Assembly: GCA_947088865.1 (NCBI GenBank)
Contig: CAMUHY010000020.1
Location: forward strand, 1 to 60,480
DNA from: an uncultured Eubacterium sp.
Lineage (GTDB): Bacteria; Bacillota; Clostridia; Lachnospirales; Lachnospiraceae
Direction: 5' to 3'
Length of the DNA stretch: 60,480 nucleotides
The number at the start of each line of letters is the position of its first letter. Position 1 is the first letter of the stretch. Shown piece after piece: positions 19,932-27,883 of the stretch. The position numbers and the translations under genes were made by a program. The notes under the pieces were generated by a model. That model did not search any database and was not told the origin of the DNA. It saw nothing but the letters and a program-made list of their open reading frames with translations.

Positions 19932-20030
19932 AGTGTGAAAAATAAATTTTTCACACTGCAATTTGTGTCTGCGCGTTGCTTGACACAAAGTTGCTTATGC
20001 ACAAAAAGCAGCGCAGAAATGAGGATTTTT
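19932..20030 (+). ncRNA. Structured 5' leader of glmS: hairpin plus H-type pseudoknot ending at the ribosome site
   Basis: A perfect 11-bp hairpin (AGTGTGAAAAA/TTTTTCACACT, 19932-19957) is followed by four arms in the order A-B-A'-B'. A is TTTGTGTC (19962-19969), B is TGCGC-GT-TGCTT (19970-19981), A' is GACACAAA (19982-19989) and B' is AAGCAGCGCA (20006-20015). A pairs with A', and B, in its loop, pairs with B' with a 2-base bulge; that is an H-type pseudoknot. The ribosome site ATGAGGA and the glmS ATG follow directly. The 58-kb chemoreceptor has the same layout with a compensatory change in B/B' (TGTGC/GCACA). Also present is a GTG (19935) with an AGGAGG site, in frame with glmS. Not a glmS ribozyme. 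Existence of the repeat is certain; the RNA function is inferred. Confidence 0.65.
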
Positions 20031-21851
20031 ATGTGTGGAATAGTCGGATATATTGGTGACAGAGATTGTACAAATGTATTAATTGATGCATTAGAAAAAC
20101 TGGAATATAGAGGATATGATTCAGCAGGTATTGCTGTTATGGAAAATGGTGTTATCAATGTTGCCAAATGTAAAGGAAGACTTGCAAACCTAGTCGAGAA
20201 GATGGAAAATGAGGGGCGTCCTTCTGGCAATATAGGAATAGGACATACAAGATGGGCTACACATGGAGAACCTTCAGACATTAATTCACATCCACATGGG
20301 AATAGACGAGTGACCGTCGTACACAATGGAATTATTGAAAATTATAGACAGATAAAGGAATTTCTTATAAATGAAGGGTATCATTTTGTCAGTGAGACCG
20401 ATACAGAAACCGTTGCTAAATTGTTGGATTACCATTATTCTGGAAATCCAGTTGACACGATTATTAAAGTGTTGTCTGAAATAAAAGGTTCTTATGCGCT
20501 GGGAGTTATTTTTAGAGATTTTCCAAATACCATTTATGCAGTGCGAAAAGATAGTCCTTTGATTGTTGGAAAAGGAGAACATGAAAATTTTATTGCTTCC
20601 GATGTTCCAGCTATTATGAAATATACAAGAGATTACTATTTGCTTGAACAAAATGAAATTGCGGTTATTAAAAAAGAAAATGTAACTTTTTACAATACCC
20701 ATAAAGAAAAAATTTCTAAAGAAATCCACGTTGCTGATTGGGATGTGGATGCGGCTGAAAAAGGTGGTTATGAGCATTTTATGCTCAAAGAAATTCACGA
20801 GCAGCCTACTGCTATAAAAACTACCATTATGCCTAGAATCCAAAATTCTATGCCTGATTTTTCAGCAGAAGGTTTTGATAGCAAACGATTAAGTTCATAC
20901 AAAAAAATATTTATTGTTGCCTGTGGAACAGCAATGCACGCTGGATTGGTTGGAAAGTATGTGATTGAAAAATTGGCTAGAGTTCCTGTAATTGTTGATA
21001 TTGCGTCGGAGTTTCGATATAGGGAGCCGCTTATTGGCGAGGGCGACTTGATGATTGTTATATCGCAGTCAGGTGAAACAGCAGACACAAAAGCAGCATT
21101 GGAGCTGGCTAAGAAAAATAATGCAGACACGATGGCAATTGTCAATGTAAAAGGTTCATCCATTGCAAGAGATGCTGATATGGTGATATATACACATGCA
21201 GGTCCAGAGATATCCGTTGCTTCAACAAAGGCTTATATGGTGCAAATTTCGGTTATGTATTTAATTGCATTTGAGCTTGCATTAGGAAATGATACAATAA
21301 CAAAAGAACAATGTGCAGCATATACAAAAGAATTGGAGGAAATTCCAGATATTATAGAACAATCCATTGCTTTAGAAAATAAATGTCAATTTGTCGCTTC
21401 TAAGCTGCTGAATGCAGAAAGTTTATTATATATAGGAAGAGGGCTGGATTATGCTTTAAGTATGGAGGGGTCTTTAAAGTTAAAGGAGATATCCTATATT
21501 CACTCAGAATCCTATGCGGCAGGCGAGTTAAAACATGGTACGATTTCATTGATTACAGAGGGAATGCCTGTGATTGCTGTTGTCACACAAGATGATTTGG
21601 AAGAAAAGACAATCAGTAACATTAAGGAAGTGAAATCCAGAGGGGCAATGGTTATTTTAGTGTGTGGAAAAGACGTTCAAGTCGAAGATGAAGTTGCCGA
21701 TTATGTTATTCGGCTGCCAAAAGCCGATAAGCTGCTTATGCCAATGGTGGCAGCGGTTCCTTTACAGCTTATCGCTTACTATGCGGCAGTGCTTAAAGGA
21801 AATGATGTTGATAAGCCAAGAAATTTGGCGAAGTCGGTTACGGTGGAATGA
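20031..21851 (+). CDS. glmS: Glutamine-fructose-6-phosphate aminotransferase (isomerizing)
   Basis: Makes glucosamine-6-phosphate from fructose-6-phosphate and glutamine, the first step toward UDP-GlcNAc and cell wall. The 606-residue product has the Ntn glutaminase domain with the nucleophilic cysteine right after Met (MCGIVGYIG), RGYDSAGIAV and GHTRWATHGEPSDINSHPH, then two SIS domains with ACGTAMHAG, VISQSGETADT and SVASTKAYMVQ. It ends in the usual DKPRNLAKSVTVE. The start must be the ATG at 20031 because the cysteine has to become N-terminal. A longer in-frame frame from the GTG at 19935 would bury it. Most Firmicutes control glmS with a self-cleaving ribozyme; none is present here, and a different leader sits upstream. 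Confidence 0.98.
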   Translation: MCGIVGYIGDRDCTNVLIDALEKLEYRGYDSAGIAVMENGVINVAKCKGRLANLVEKMENEGRPSGNIGIGHTRWATHGEPSDINSHPHGNRRVTVVHNGIIENYRQIKEFLINEGYHFVSETDTETVAKLLDYHYSGNPVDTIIKVLSEIKGSYALGVIFRDFPNTIYAVRKDSPLIVGKGEHENFIASDVPAIMKYTRDYYLLEQNEIAVIKKENVTFYNTHKEKISKEIHVADWDVDAAEKGGYEHFMLKEIHEQPTAIKTTIMPRIQNSMPDFSAEGFDSKRLSSYKKIFIVACGTAMHAGLVGKYVIEKLARVPVIVDIASEFRYREPLIGEGDLMIVISQSGETADTKAALELAKKNNADTMAIVNVKGSSIARDADMVIYTHAGPEISVASTKAYMVQISVMYLIAFELALGNDTITKEQCAAYTKELEEIPDIIEQSIALENKCQFVASKLLNAESLLYIGRGLDYALSMEGSLKLKEISYIHSESYAAGELKHGTISLITEGMPVIAVVTQDDLEEKTISNIKEVKSRGAMVILVCGKDVQVEDEVADYVIRLPKADKLLMPMVAAVPLQLIAYYAAVLKGNDVDKPRNLAKSVTVE

Positions 21852-22010
21852 TTGTAAAAGATATGTGTTATAAATAGGAATATATAAAAATCAATTTAAT
21901 TTCATTAAGCAAGTAGTGAAACAGATTGAAAATACTTTTATAATTATCAAATAAAAATAGATTTGTAAAGACAAATATCAAGGTTTTGATTGATAGAAGG
22001 AGATTGTTAT

Positions 22011-22028
22011 ATGAAAAAAATGCAATAA
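22011..22028 (+). other. Possible five-codon leader peptide (MKKMQ)
   Basis: An AAGGAG site at 21997-22002, 8 bases before an ATG, opens a reading frame of only MKKMQ and a stop, 37 bases before the next gene. The good ribosome site on so short a frame suggests a leader peptide or the relic of a lost gene. Nothing else supports it. Confidence 0.3.
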
Positions 22029-22065
22029 TGATTTAAAAAAATTAGTCTTAGTATGGAGGTTGAAT

Positions 22066-22737
22066 ATGAACGAGGATATAACCATTCATTCGCTGTATAA
22101 TCTGAATGAAACAATTGCAGCAGAAATTTTTGAAGGATGTACATTTCCATGGGAAGTGCTTCCGAAAATAGGTGATTTTATTGTTGCATTAGGAAATACA
22201 CTTTCTGAAGATGAGTATGAAAAAAAGGGCGACTGCATTTGGATTGCCAAAAGTGCAGAAGTTTTTGAGTCTGCATATATCAATGGACCTTGTATTATAG
22301 GAAAAGAAGCACAAGTGCGGCATTGTGCATTTATACGAGGAAATGCTATTGTGGGCGAAGGGGCTGTTGTAGGAAATTCGACGGAGCTTAAAAATGTTAT
22401 TTTATTTAATAAAGTTCAAGTTCCTCATTATAATTATGTCGGCGACTCGATACTTGGCTATAAGGCACATATGGGAGCAGGTTCGATTACATCCAATGTT
22501 AAATCCGATAAAAAGCCAATTGTGATTAAAGGAGCAGATGCACCCATAGAGACAGGACTAAAAAAAATAGGCGCATTTTTGGGCGATGAGGTAGAAATTG
22601 GATGCGGCAGTGTGCTAAATCCTGGAACGATTATAGGAAAACAATCAAATATATATCCATTGTCAAGCGTAAGGGGATTTGTTCAAGCGGGAAGTATTTA
22701 TAAAAAGCAGGGAGAGATTGTCAAAAAACTTGACTAA
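22066..22737 (+). CDS. Left-handed beta-helix acyl/nucleotidyltransferase-like protein
   Basis: A 223-residue protein made largely of hexapeptide repeats of the LbH fold (GPCIIGKEAQVRHCAFIRGN, AIVGEGAVVGNSTELKNV, IGCGSVLNPGTIIGKQSNI). It resembles the C-terminal acetyltransferase half of GlmU and lacks a nucleotidyltransferase domain. Proteins like this are often named UDP-GlcNAc pyrophosphorylase-related. The N-terminal 65 residues are helical. Its place just after glmS suggests a role in amino-sugar or nucleotide-sugar metabolism, but the substrate is not known. The ATG at 22066 has GGAGG 7 bases upstream; a TTG at 22060 is too close to that site. Confidence 0.8.
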   Translation: MNEDITIHSLYNLNETIAAEIFEGCTFPWEVLPKIGDFIVALGNTLSEDEYEKKGDCIWIAKSAEVFESAYINGPCIIGKEAQVRHCAFIRGNAIVGEGAVVGNSTELKNVILFNKVQVPHYNYVGDSILGYKAHMGAGSITSNVKSDKKPIVIKGADAPIETGLKKIGAFLGDEVEIGCGSVLNPGTIIGKQSNIYPLSSVRGFVQAGSIYKKQGEIVKKLD

Positions 22738-22852
22738 TGGCAATCTTTGTGAGAAAATTAGCAAAGTACAATCAAGTATTATGGTTTCCAAAAAATAAAG
22801 ACATCATGCTTGATTTATACATAATTCTCTACAATACGAAAGGAGTAAAAAA

Positions 22853-23557
22853 ATGATTTATACACGAGAAGTAGAAAACATGTGTCCAGTGGCACAGGGC
22901 GTTTGTCATGGCGCAGCTCCAGTTCCTACGGAAGGAAAATGGGTGCAGAATAAGGAAGTGAAGGATATTTCTGGTTTTACGCATGGTATTGGCTGGTGCG
23001 CACCACAGCAGGGTGCATGTAAGCTTACACTGAATGTAAAAGAAGGAATTATTCAAGAAGCTCTGGTTGAGACAATTGGATGTTCGGGTATGACTCATTC
23101 AGCAGCGATGGCAGCAGAGATTTTGCCAGGACTTACTGTTATGGAGGCGCTTAATACTGACTTGGTATGTGATGCAATTAATACGGCTATGAGAGAGCTT
23201 TTCTTACAAATCGTTTATGGTAGAACGCAGAGTGCATTTTCTGAGGGTGGTCTTGCAGTTGGTGCAGGTCTTGAAGATTTAGGTAAAGGGCTTCGTTCTC
23301 AGGTTGGTACAATGTATGGTACACTTGAAAAGGGACCTCGTTATCTTGAAATGGCAGAAGGCTATGTAACAGGTATTGCATTAGATAAAGATAATCAAAT
23401 TATTGGTTATAAGTTCGTGAACCTTGGAAAGATGACGGATTTCATCAAGAAGGGTGATGACCCAACAACAGCATATGAGAAGGCAGCCGGTCAATATGGT
23501 CGTGTTGATGATGCTGTTAAGATTATTGACCCTAGAACAGATGAAGAAGTTAAGTAA
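22853..23557 (+). CDS. NifU/IscU-like iron-sulfur scaffold-type protein
   Basis: A 234-residue protein whose core resembles the IscU/NifU N-terminal scaffold fold: GWCAPQQGACKLTLNVKEGI then ETIGCSGMTHSAAMAAEILPG, with cysteines placed as cluster ligands might be. An N-terminal arm adds CPVAQGVCHG. The C-terminal 100 residues are not part of classical IscU. It has a GAAAGGAG site and lies 14 bases before the GGGtGRT gene; the two occur together in many Clostridia and act presumably as a unit. Typical IscS or other SUF genes are absent nearby, so a dedicated cluster-binding partner for the next protein is more likely than general scaffold duty. Confidence 0.8.
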   Translation: MIYTREVENMCPVAQGVCHGAAPVPTEGKWVQNKEVKDISGFTHGIGWCAPQQGACKLTLNVKEGIIQEALVETIGCSGMTHSAAMAAEILPGLTVMEALNTDLVCDAINTAMRELFLQIVYGRTQSAFSEGGLAVGAGLEDLGKGLRSQVGTMYGTLEKGPRYLEMAEGYVTGIALDKDNQIIGYKFVNLGKMTDFIKKGDDPTTAYEKAAGQYGRVDDAVKIIDPRTDEEVK

Positions 23558-23571
23558 GGAGGAGAACGAAG

Positions 23572-24582
23572 ATGGCATTATTTGAATCATATGAAAGAAG
23601 AATTAATCAGATTAACGCTGTTCTTGACAGCTATGGTATCTCTTCACTTGAAGAAGCAGAAAAGATTACCAAAGATGCAGGATTAGATGTTTACAATATG
23701 GTAAAGGGCATTCAGCCAATATGTTTTGAAAACGCATGTTGGGCATATACAGTAGGTGCTGCCATTGCTATTAAAAAGGGTGCAAGAAAAGCTTCTGAAG
23801 CTGCTGCCGCTATTGGAGAAGGTTTACAGGCTTTCTGTATTCCAGGTTCTGTTGCTGACCAAAGAAAGGTTGGACTTGGACATGGAAATTTAGGCAAGAT
23901 GCTTCTTGAGGAAGATACAGAATGTTTCGCATTTCTTGCTGGACATGAATCTTTTGCAGCAGCAGAGGGTGCTATTGGTATTGCAGAGAAGGCAAACAAA
24001 GTTCGTCAAAAACCACTTCGTGTTATCTTAAATGGTCTTGGCAAAGATGCAGCGAAGGTTATTTCAAGAATTAATGGTTTTACATTTGTAGAGACACAGA
24101 TGGATTATGCAACAGGCAAAGTCAATGAAGTTGAAAGAATTGCATATTCAGATGGCTTGCGCTCAAAAGTTAACTGTTATGGCGCTAATGATGTTACAGA
24201 AGGCGTAGCAATTATGTGGAAGGAAAATGTTGATATTTCAATCACAGGAAATTCTACAAATCCTACAAGATTCCAGCATCCAGTTGCAGGTACATACAAG
24301 AAGGAAAGACTTGAAGCTGGCAAGAAGTATTTTTCAGTTGCTTCAGGCGGTGGTACAGGACGTACACTTCACCCAGATAATATGGCTGCTGGTCCTGCTT
24401 CTTATGGTATGACTGATACAATGGGACGTATGCACTCTGATGCACAGTTTGCAGGTTCTTCATCTGTTCCAGCGCATGTAGAGATGATGGGGCTTATCGG
24501 TATGGGCAACAACCCAATGGTAGGCGCCACAGTTGCAGTTGCAGTAAGTGTTGAGGAGGCAGCTAAGGCTGGGAAGTTCTAG
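23572..24582 (+). CDS. GGGtGRT family protein
   Basis: A 336-residue protein containing SVASGGGTGRTLHPDNMAAG around residue 265-285, the motif that names the GGGtGRT family; no biochemical function is established. It is soluble and rich in Gly/Ala, with GLGHGNLGKMLLEEDTECFA near 100-120 and several conserved His and Cys residues (PICFENACW, QAFCIPG). AGGAGG precedes the ATG. It forms an operon with the NifU-like gene and is followed by a strong terminator, so the pair is a closed two-gene unit. A metal- or Fe-S-dependent activity is plausible but unproven. Confidence 0.93.
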   Translation: MALFESYERRINQINAVLDSYGISSLEEAEKITKDAGLDVYNMVKGIQPICFENACWAYTVGAAIAIKKGARKASEAAAAIGEGLQAFCIPGSVADQRKVGLGHGNLGKMLLEEDTECFAFLAGHESFAAAEGAIGIAEKANKVRQKPLRVILNGLGKDAAKVISRINGFTFVETQMDYATGKVNEVERIAYSDGLRSKVNCYGANDVTEGVAIMWKENVDISITGNSTNPTRFQHPVAGTYKKERLEAGKKYFSVASGGGTGRTLHPDNMAAGPASYGMTDTMGRMHSDAQFAGSSSVPAHVEMMGLIGMGNNPMVGATVAVAVSVEEAAKAGKF

Positions 24583-24668
24583 GAAATGCAGGATTTATAC
24601 GAGTTCGTAAATTTATAAAGTTGTATGGAAACGTATAAAAATGTATGGGTAACTAAGAGGTAACCAAC

Positions 24669-24706
24669 AAAAAGGGTAGCAGGTTGAAAATTTGCTACCC
24701 TTTTTA
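24669..24706. terminator. Strong intrinsic terminator
   Basis: AAAAAGGGTAGCA and TGCTACCCTTTTT form a perfect stem with A and T tracts, active in both directions. It separates the GGGtGRT operon from the converging Rpn-type gene. Confidence 0.96.
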
Positions 24707-24749
24707 TATTGTATATTTTAGTTATTGTTAAGTGATTTATTTGTTGAAA

Positions 24750-25628
24750 TTAAGCGTTTAAAGAATGAATTTCATCTAAAGATAATCCTGTAATCTCAGA
24801 GATTATATCTGGAGTGAAATTTTTTAAAAGCATACTTTTAGCAATTTGAATCGCTTTTTCATGTTCTCCCTGTTTTAATCCTTGCTTTAACCCTTTTGCT
24901 AATCCCTGTTCCATTCCTTTTTGCAATCCGTTTTCAGTTGCTTCAAGAACCATCTGATTATAGTCGAGAATCGCTTTTTGACGTGCATCATATTCCATTT
25001 GTTTTTGTTTATCTTGACTAATAATTTGTAGTCGCTCATAAGCACTATCAATATAGGTGTTTTTAGAAGCTAACATTTCAAATTCCTCCTCTCGTTCAGC
25101 ATTGATAAATTTAGCCCATAATAAAATGTCTGTGCTGTTTTCTTTTAATTCTTTTGGAAGCTTTGGCAGTTCTATTACATGAAACTCCATTTTATCTGTA
25201 TATAGGAAGTGATGATTATCTTCTCTGATGTGAAAACACGAATAAAATTCATCGTCTGATAATTTGTCTTGTTCTGAGACGATTTGTTTATTTTTTAAAT
25301 CATCAGAGAACAAGTTGAAATTTAGAATATTGATACTAACGCATTTTTTGAATTTAGTATAATCCTGTCCTGCCTTAATTTGGTCAACATACATTTTGGA
25401 CATATAGAAAAGTGAACGGTCACCCCATACTTTTAATTCGGCAAGTTGGATTTTAATATCAATTTCTGTATCGTCGTTCATTAAGATGCGAACATCTAAT
25501 ATTCCTTGTTTATCCTCTTTATGTATTTTGCGCAAATTGGTATTTAAAATAGTTGTTTTTTTGATGTCTTTTGGATTTAATTTTAGTATAGCTGATAAAA
25601 AGCCCATACGTGCCTTTTCATCTTGCAT
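24750..25628 (-). pseudogene. Rpn-family (PD-(D/E)XK) nuclease/transposase-like gene, N-terminally truncated
   Basis: The 292-residue frame matches Rpn-type proteins of the PDDEXK_2 group: MGFLSAILKLNP, GILDVRILMNDDTEIDIKIQ, WGDRSLFYMSKMYVDQIKAG and KMEFHVIELPKLP, with a Gly/Gln-repeat tail (GLQKGMEQGLAKGLKQGLKQ). The usual N-terminal block before MQDEKARMG, about 20 residues with an NDFVFK-type motif, is missing. Just upstream an AGAGGA site and ATG begin MLKFLMKPN in another frame, as if a deletion joined them out of frame. The catalytic Glu normally found in IDIEIQ is Lys (IDIKIQ). Both changes suggest decay, although the long open frame could still be expressed. Pseudogene is my preferred reading. 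Confidence 0.6.
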
Positions 25629-25960
25629 GATTAGGTTTCATTAAAAATTTTAACATAAAGTTCCTCTTTGTTTATTTGATAGTTGTTGTGTTTATCTGAA
25701 ATTTTTTTAGTTTTAGTGTTTTTTATATGTGTATAATATTTACTTAAGATAATTATAAAAGAAAAAAATAAAATGTCAATATAAAATAGGATGAAGTCAA
25801 TAGAAATATATTGAATAAAATAAAGCTATAAAGACAAGCGTATTTTTATAATCTGTATCATTGCATAAATATTACTATAAATAAGCTTATTTAATGTTGA
25901 CGCTGTAAAGTTATCGAGTTATAATTATAATGTTTACAGTGTTAAGATTTAAAAAAAAGA

Positions 25961-26117
25961 GTTAAGTGGATATTCGCAATTCGCTACGCTACTTGCTCAA
26001 ATCCTCTAGCTACTATCGTAGCTTTTCAGTGGGAGCTTATACTCCCACTGAAACAAGCAAGTCCCCCCCACTTATGCCTTTGCAACATTGAAGTGGGGGA
26101 CTTCCTTGATGAGGTTA
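25961..26117 (-). repeat. Dispersed structured repeat, full-length copy (157 bp)
   Basis: On the minus strand it runs from TTAACCTCATCAAGGAAGT to CGAATATCCACTTAAC. It contains two strong hairpins, AAGTCCCCCACTT/AAGTGGGGGGGACTT and TTTCAGTGGGAG/CTCCCACTGAAA, and a third, AGCTAC/GTAGCT. Other copies are at 38559-38686, 44485-44610 and 51305-51375. Sub-terminal hairpins without inverted ends recall the palindrome-bounded ends of IS200/IS605-type elements. A non-autonomous derivative of such an element is the best guess. Confidence 0.75.
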
Positions 26118-26134
26118 AAATAGGAGGTTGACTG

Positions 26135-26725
26135 ATGGAAAAGAAACCTTATCATCATAAGAATTTAAAAAATGAATTAATAGAAAAAGGGATAGAGTTG
26201 GTAAATAAGTTTGGATTAGAACAATTATCGTTGCGCAAAGTGGCACAGGCTTGTAATGTAAGTCATGCGGCGCCGTATAGTCATTTTTCAAATAAAGAAG
26301 AACTGCTTAGAGCAATGCAGTTTCATATTACGGAACAATTTACTGCAATATTACAGCAGACTATTTCAAAATATCAAGGAAGTCCAATGTTTTTGTCAGA
26401 GTTTGGAAAAGCATATATTTCATTTTTTATCAATAAGCCACAATATTTTGAATTTTTATTACAGCAGGGAAATATGCAGATTTGCTTAGATATAGATAGC
26501 AAAGAACAGGATAATTATAAACCGTTTGTTATTTACAAAGAACAAGTCCTTCAATTGCTTCAATATTCAAATATGACCCCAGAGAAAAAAGAAGATTTTG
26601 TGATTGCTCTGTTTGCATATGTACATGGATTAACAGCTTTAGCAACAATGAAAAATGTTCATTATAGTAAAAAATGGGAAGATAAGTTATCCGATTTGAT
26701 TCAAACATTTTCCTGTGATTTCTAA
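26135..26725 (+). CDS. TetR/AcrR-family transcriptional regulator
   Basis: A 196-residue protein with the TetR N-terminal DNA-binding domain: helix-turn-helix LSLRKVAQACNVSHAAPYSH (about 36-55) followed by FSNKEELLRAM. The C-terminal domain is helical, as for ligand binding, with a VHGLTAL segment near residue 170. AGGAGG precedes the ATG. It heads a run of three genes with two flavodoxin-like proteins, which it probably controls; an oxidative or quinone-type inducer would fit but is inferred. The dispersed repeat ends 17 bases upstream, so the promoter may lie within or beside it. Confidence 0.92.
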   Translation: MEKKPYHHKNLKNELIEKGIELVNKFGLEQLSLRKVAQACNVSHAAPYSHFSNKEELLRAMQFHITEQFTAILQQTISKYQGSPMFLSEFGKAYISFFINKPQYFEFLLQQGNMQICLDIDSKEQDNYKPFVIYKEQVLQLLQYSNMTPEKKEDFVIALFAYVHGLTALATMKNVHYSKKWEDKLSDLIQTFSCDF

Positions 26726-26756
26726 GTTTTTTAAGTTAGCAGAAATGAGGATTATT

Positions 26757-27245
26757 ATGAAGTTAATTATTACAGATATTAAAGATTTTAATATTTCTAT
26801 AAATGGAAAATATAAAATTATAAAACCGCAAAAAAAGATTAATCATTGTATTGGTTGTTTTGGCTGTTGGATTAAAACACCAGGACAATGTGTAATTAGT
26901 GATGGTTTTGAAAAAACGGGTATTGAAATGAGTCGATGCAGTGAGCTTATTTTCATTAGCCAATGTTTTTATGGCAGTGTGAGTCCATTTGTAAAAATGG
27001 TTCAGGATAGAGCGATTTCTTATATTCATCCTGATTTTGTAATGCGAAAAGGTGAAATGCATCATAAACGCCGATATAAAAATGTGATTAAACTCTCTGC
27101 GCATTTTTATGGGGAAAAAATTACAGATATTGAAAAAAATACCGCAAAAAATATAATACAAGCCAATGCTGACAATTATGATGCCATTGTAAAAAAGGTT
27201 TGTTTTTATCCGTCTATAAAAGAATTGGAGGAGATTACATTATGA
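26757..27245 (+). CDS. Flavodoxin-like / iron-sulfur flavoprotein-type protein
   Basis: A 162-residue protein of the NADPH-dependent FMN reductase/flavodoxin-like type. The segment NHCIGCFGCWIKTPGQCVIS has the C-x2-C-x2-C-x7-C spacing of iron-sulfur flavoproteins, and SELIFISQCFYGSVSPFVKM fits the FMN-binding loop. The N-terminus is shorter than usual, so the first phosphate-binding loop is not obvious. I prefer the ATG at 26757 after GCAGAAATGAGGATT over the one inside that motif (26745). It overlaps the next gene by 4 bases. Electron transfer is expected; the substrate is unknown. Confidence 0.75.
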   Translation: MKLIITDIKDFNISINGKYKIIKPQKKINHCIGCFGCWIKTPGQCVISDGFEKTGIEMSRCSELIFISQCFYGSVSPFVKMVQDRAISYIHPDFVMRKGEMHHKRRYKNVIKLSAHFYGEKITDIEKNTAKNIIQANADNYDAIVKKVCFYPSIKELEEITL

Positions 27246-27883
27246 AAATTGCATTGATTGACGCAAGTCCTAAAATCAATAATAGCGCCAGCAGTATTCT
27301 GTTGGAGGAGTTAAAATATTTTTTAGTGCAAGGAAAAATAGACCTTATAGAAATAGGATTGCATACATCAATGCTGTCAGAAGAAATAGTAAAACAATTA
27401 AAAAATGCGGATATATGGATATTTGCATTGCCTCTTTATGTTGATGGTATTCCAGGTCATTTATTGTCTTGTTTTATTCAGATAGAAAATAGGATAAATG
27501 ATATATGTAAAAAATATACAAAAAATGTTTATAGTATTGTTAATTGCGGTTTTTATGAGGGCGAACAGACAGAGCCAGCATTGCACATTTTGGAAAATTG
27601 GTGTTGTAAAGCGCAGTTAAATTGGTGTGGAGGTGTTGGTGTTGGAGGAGGAGGCAGTCTTGCTATACTGCAAAAGATGCCCGATGGACAGGGACCCAAA
27701 GCACCTATTGATAAAACGTTAAAACATTTTGCAGAAAAAATAATGAAGCAGGAAATACAAAAAAATCAATATGTATCCGTTGGAATGTCACGATTTATGT
27801 ATAAATTATGCGCACAGATAGGTTGGCGGCAATTAATAAGAAAAAATGGCGGTAAAATAAAGGATTTGGGAAGAAGATTTTAA
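27242..27883 (+). CDS. Flavodoxin-like NAD(P)H oxidoreductase
   Basis: A 213-residue protein with a flavodoxin-like core: MKIALIDASPKINNSASSIL (phosphate-binding loop), ADIWIFALPLYVDGIPGHLL (FMN loop), and VYSIVNCGFYEGEQTEPAL (second loop). The Gly-rich GGVGVGGGG at about 135-143 is unusual. It overlaps the previous gene by 4 bases, so the two are translationally coupled under the TetR regulator. The response-regulator gene downstream starts after 80 bases, enough for its own promoter. Confidence 0.82.
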   Translation: MKIALIDASPKINNSASSILLEELKYFLVQGKIDLIEIGLHTSMLSEEIVKQLKNADIWIFALPLYVDGIPGHLLSCFIQIENRINDICKKYTKNVYSIVNCGFYEGEQTEPALHILENWCCKAQLNWCGGVGVGGGGSLAILQKMPDGQGPKAPIDKTLKHFAEKIMKQEIQKNQYVSVGMSRFMYKLCAQIGWRQLIRKNGGKIKDLGRRF

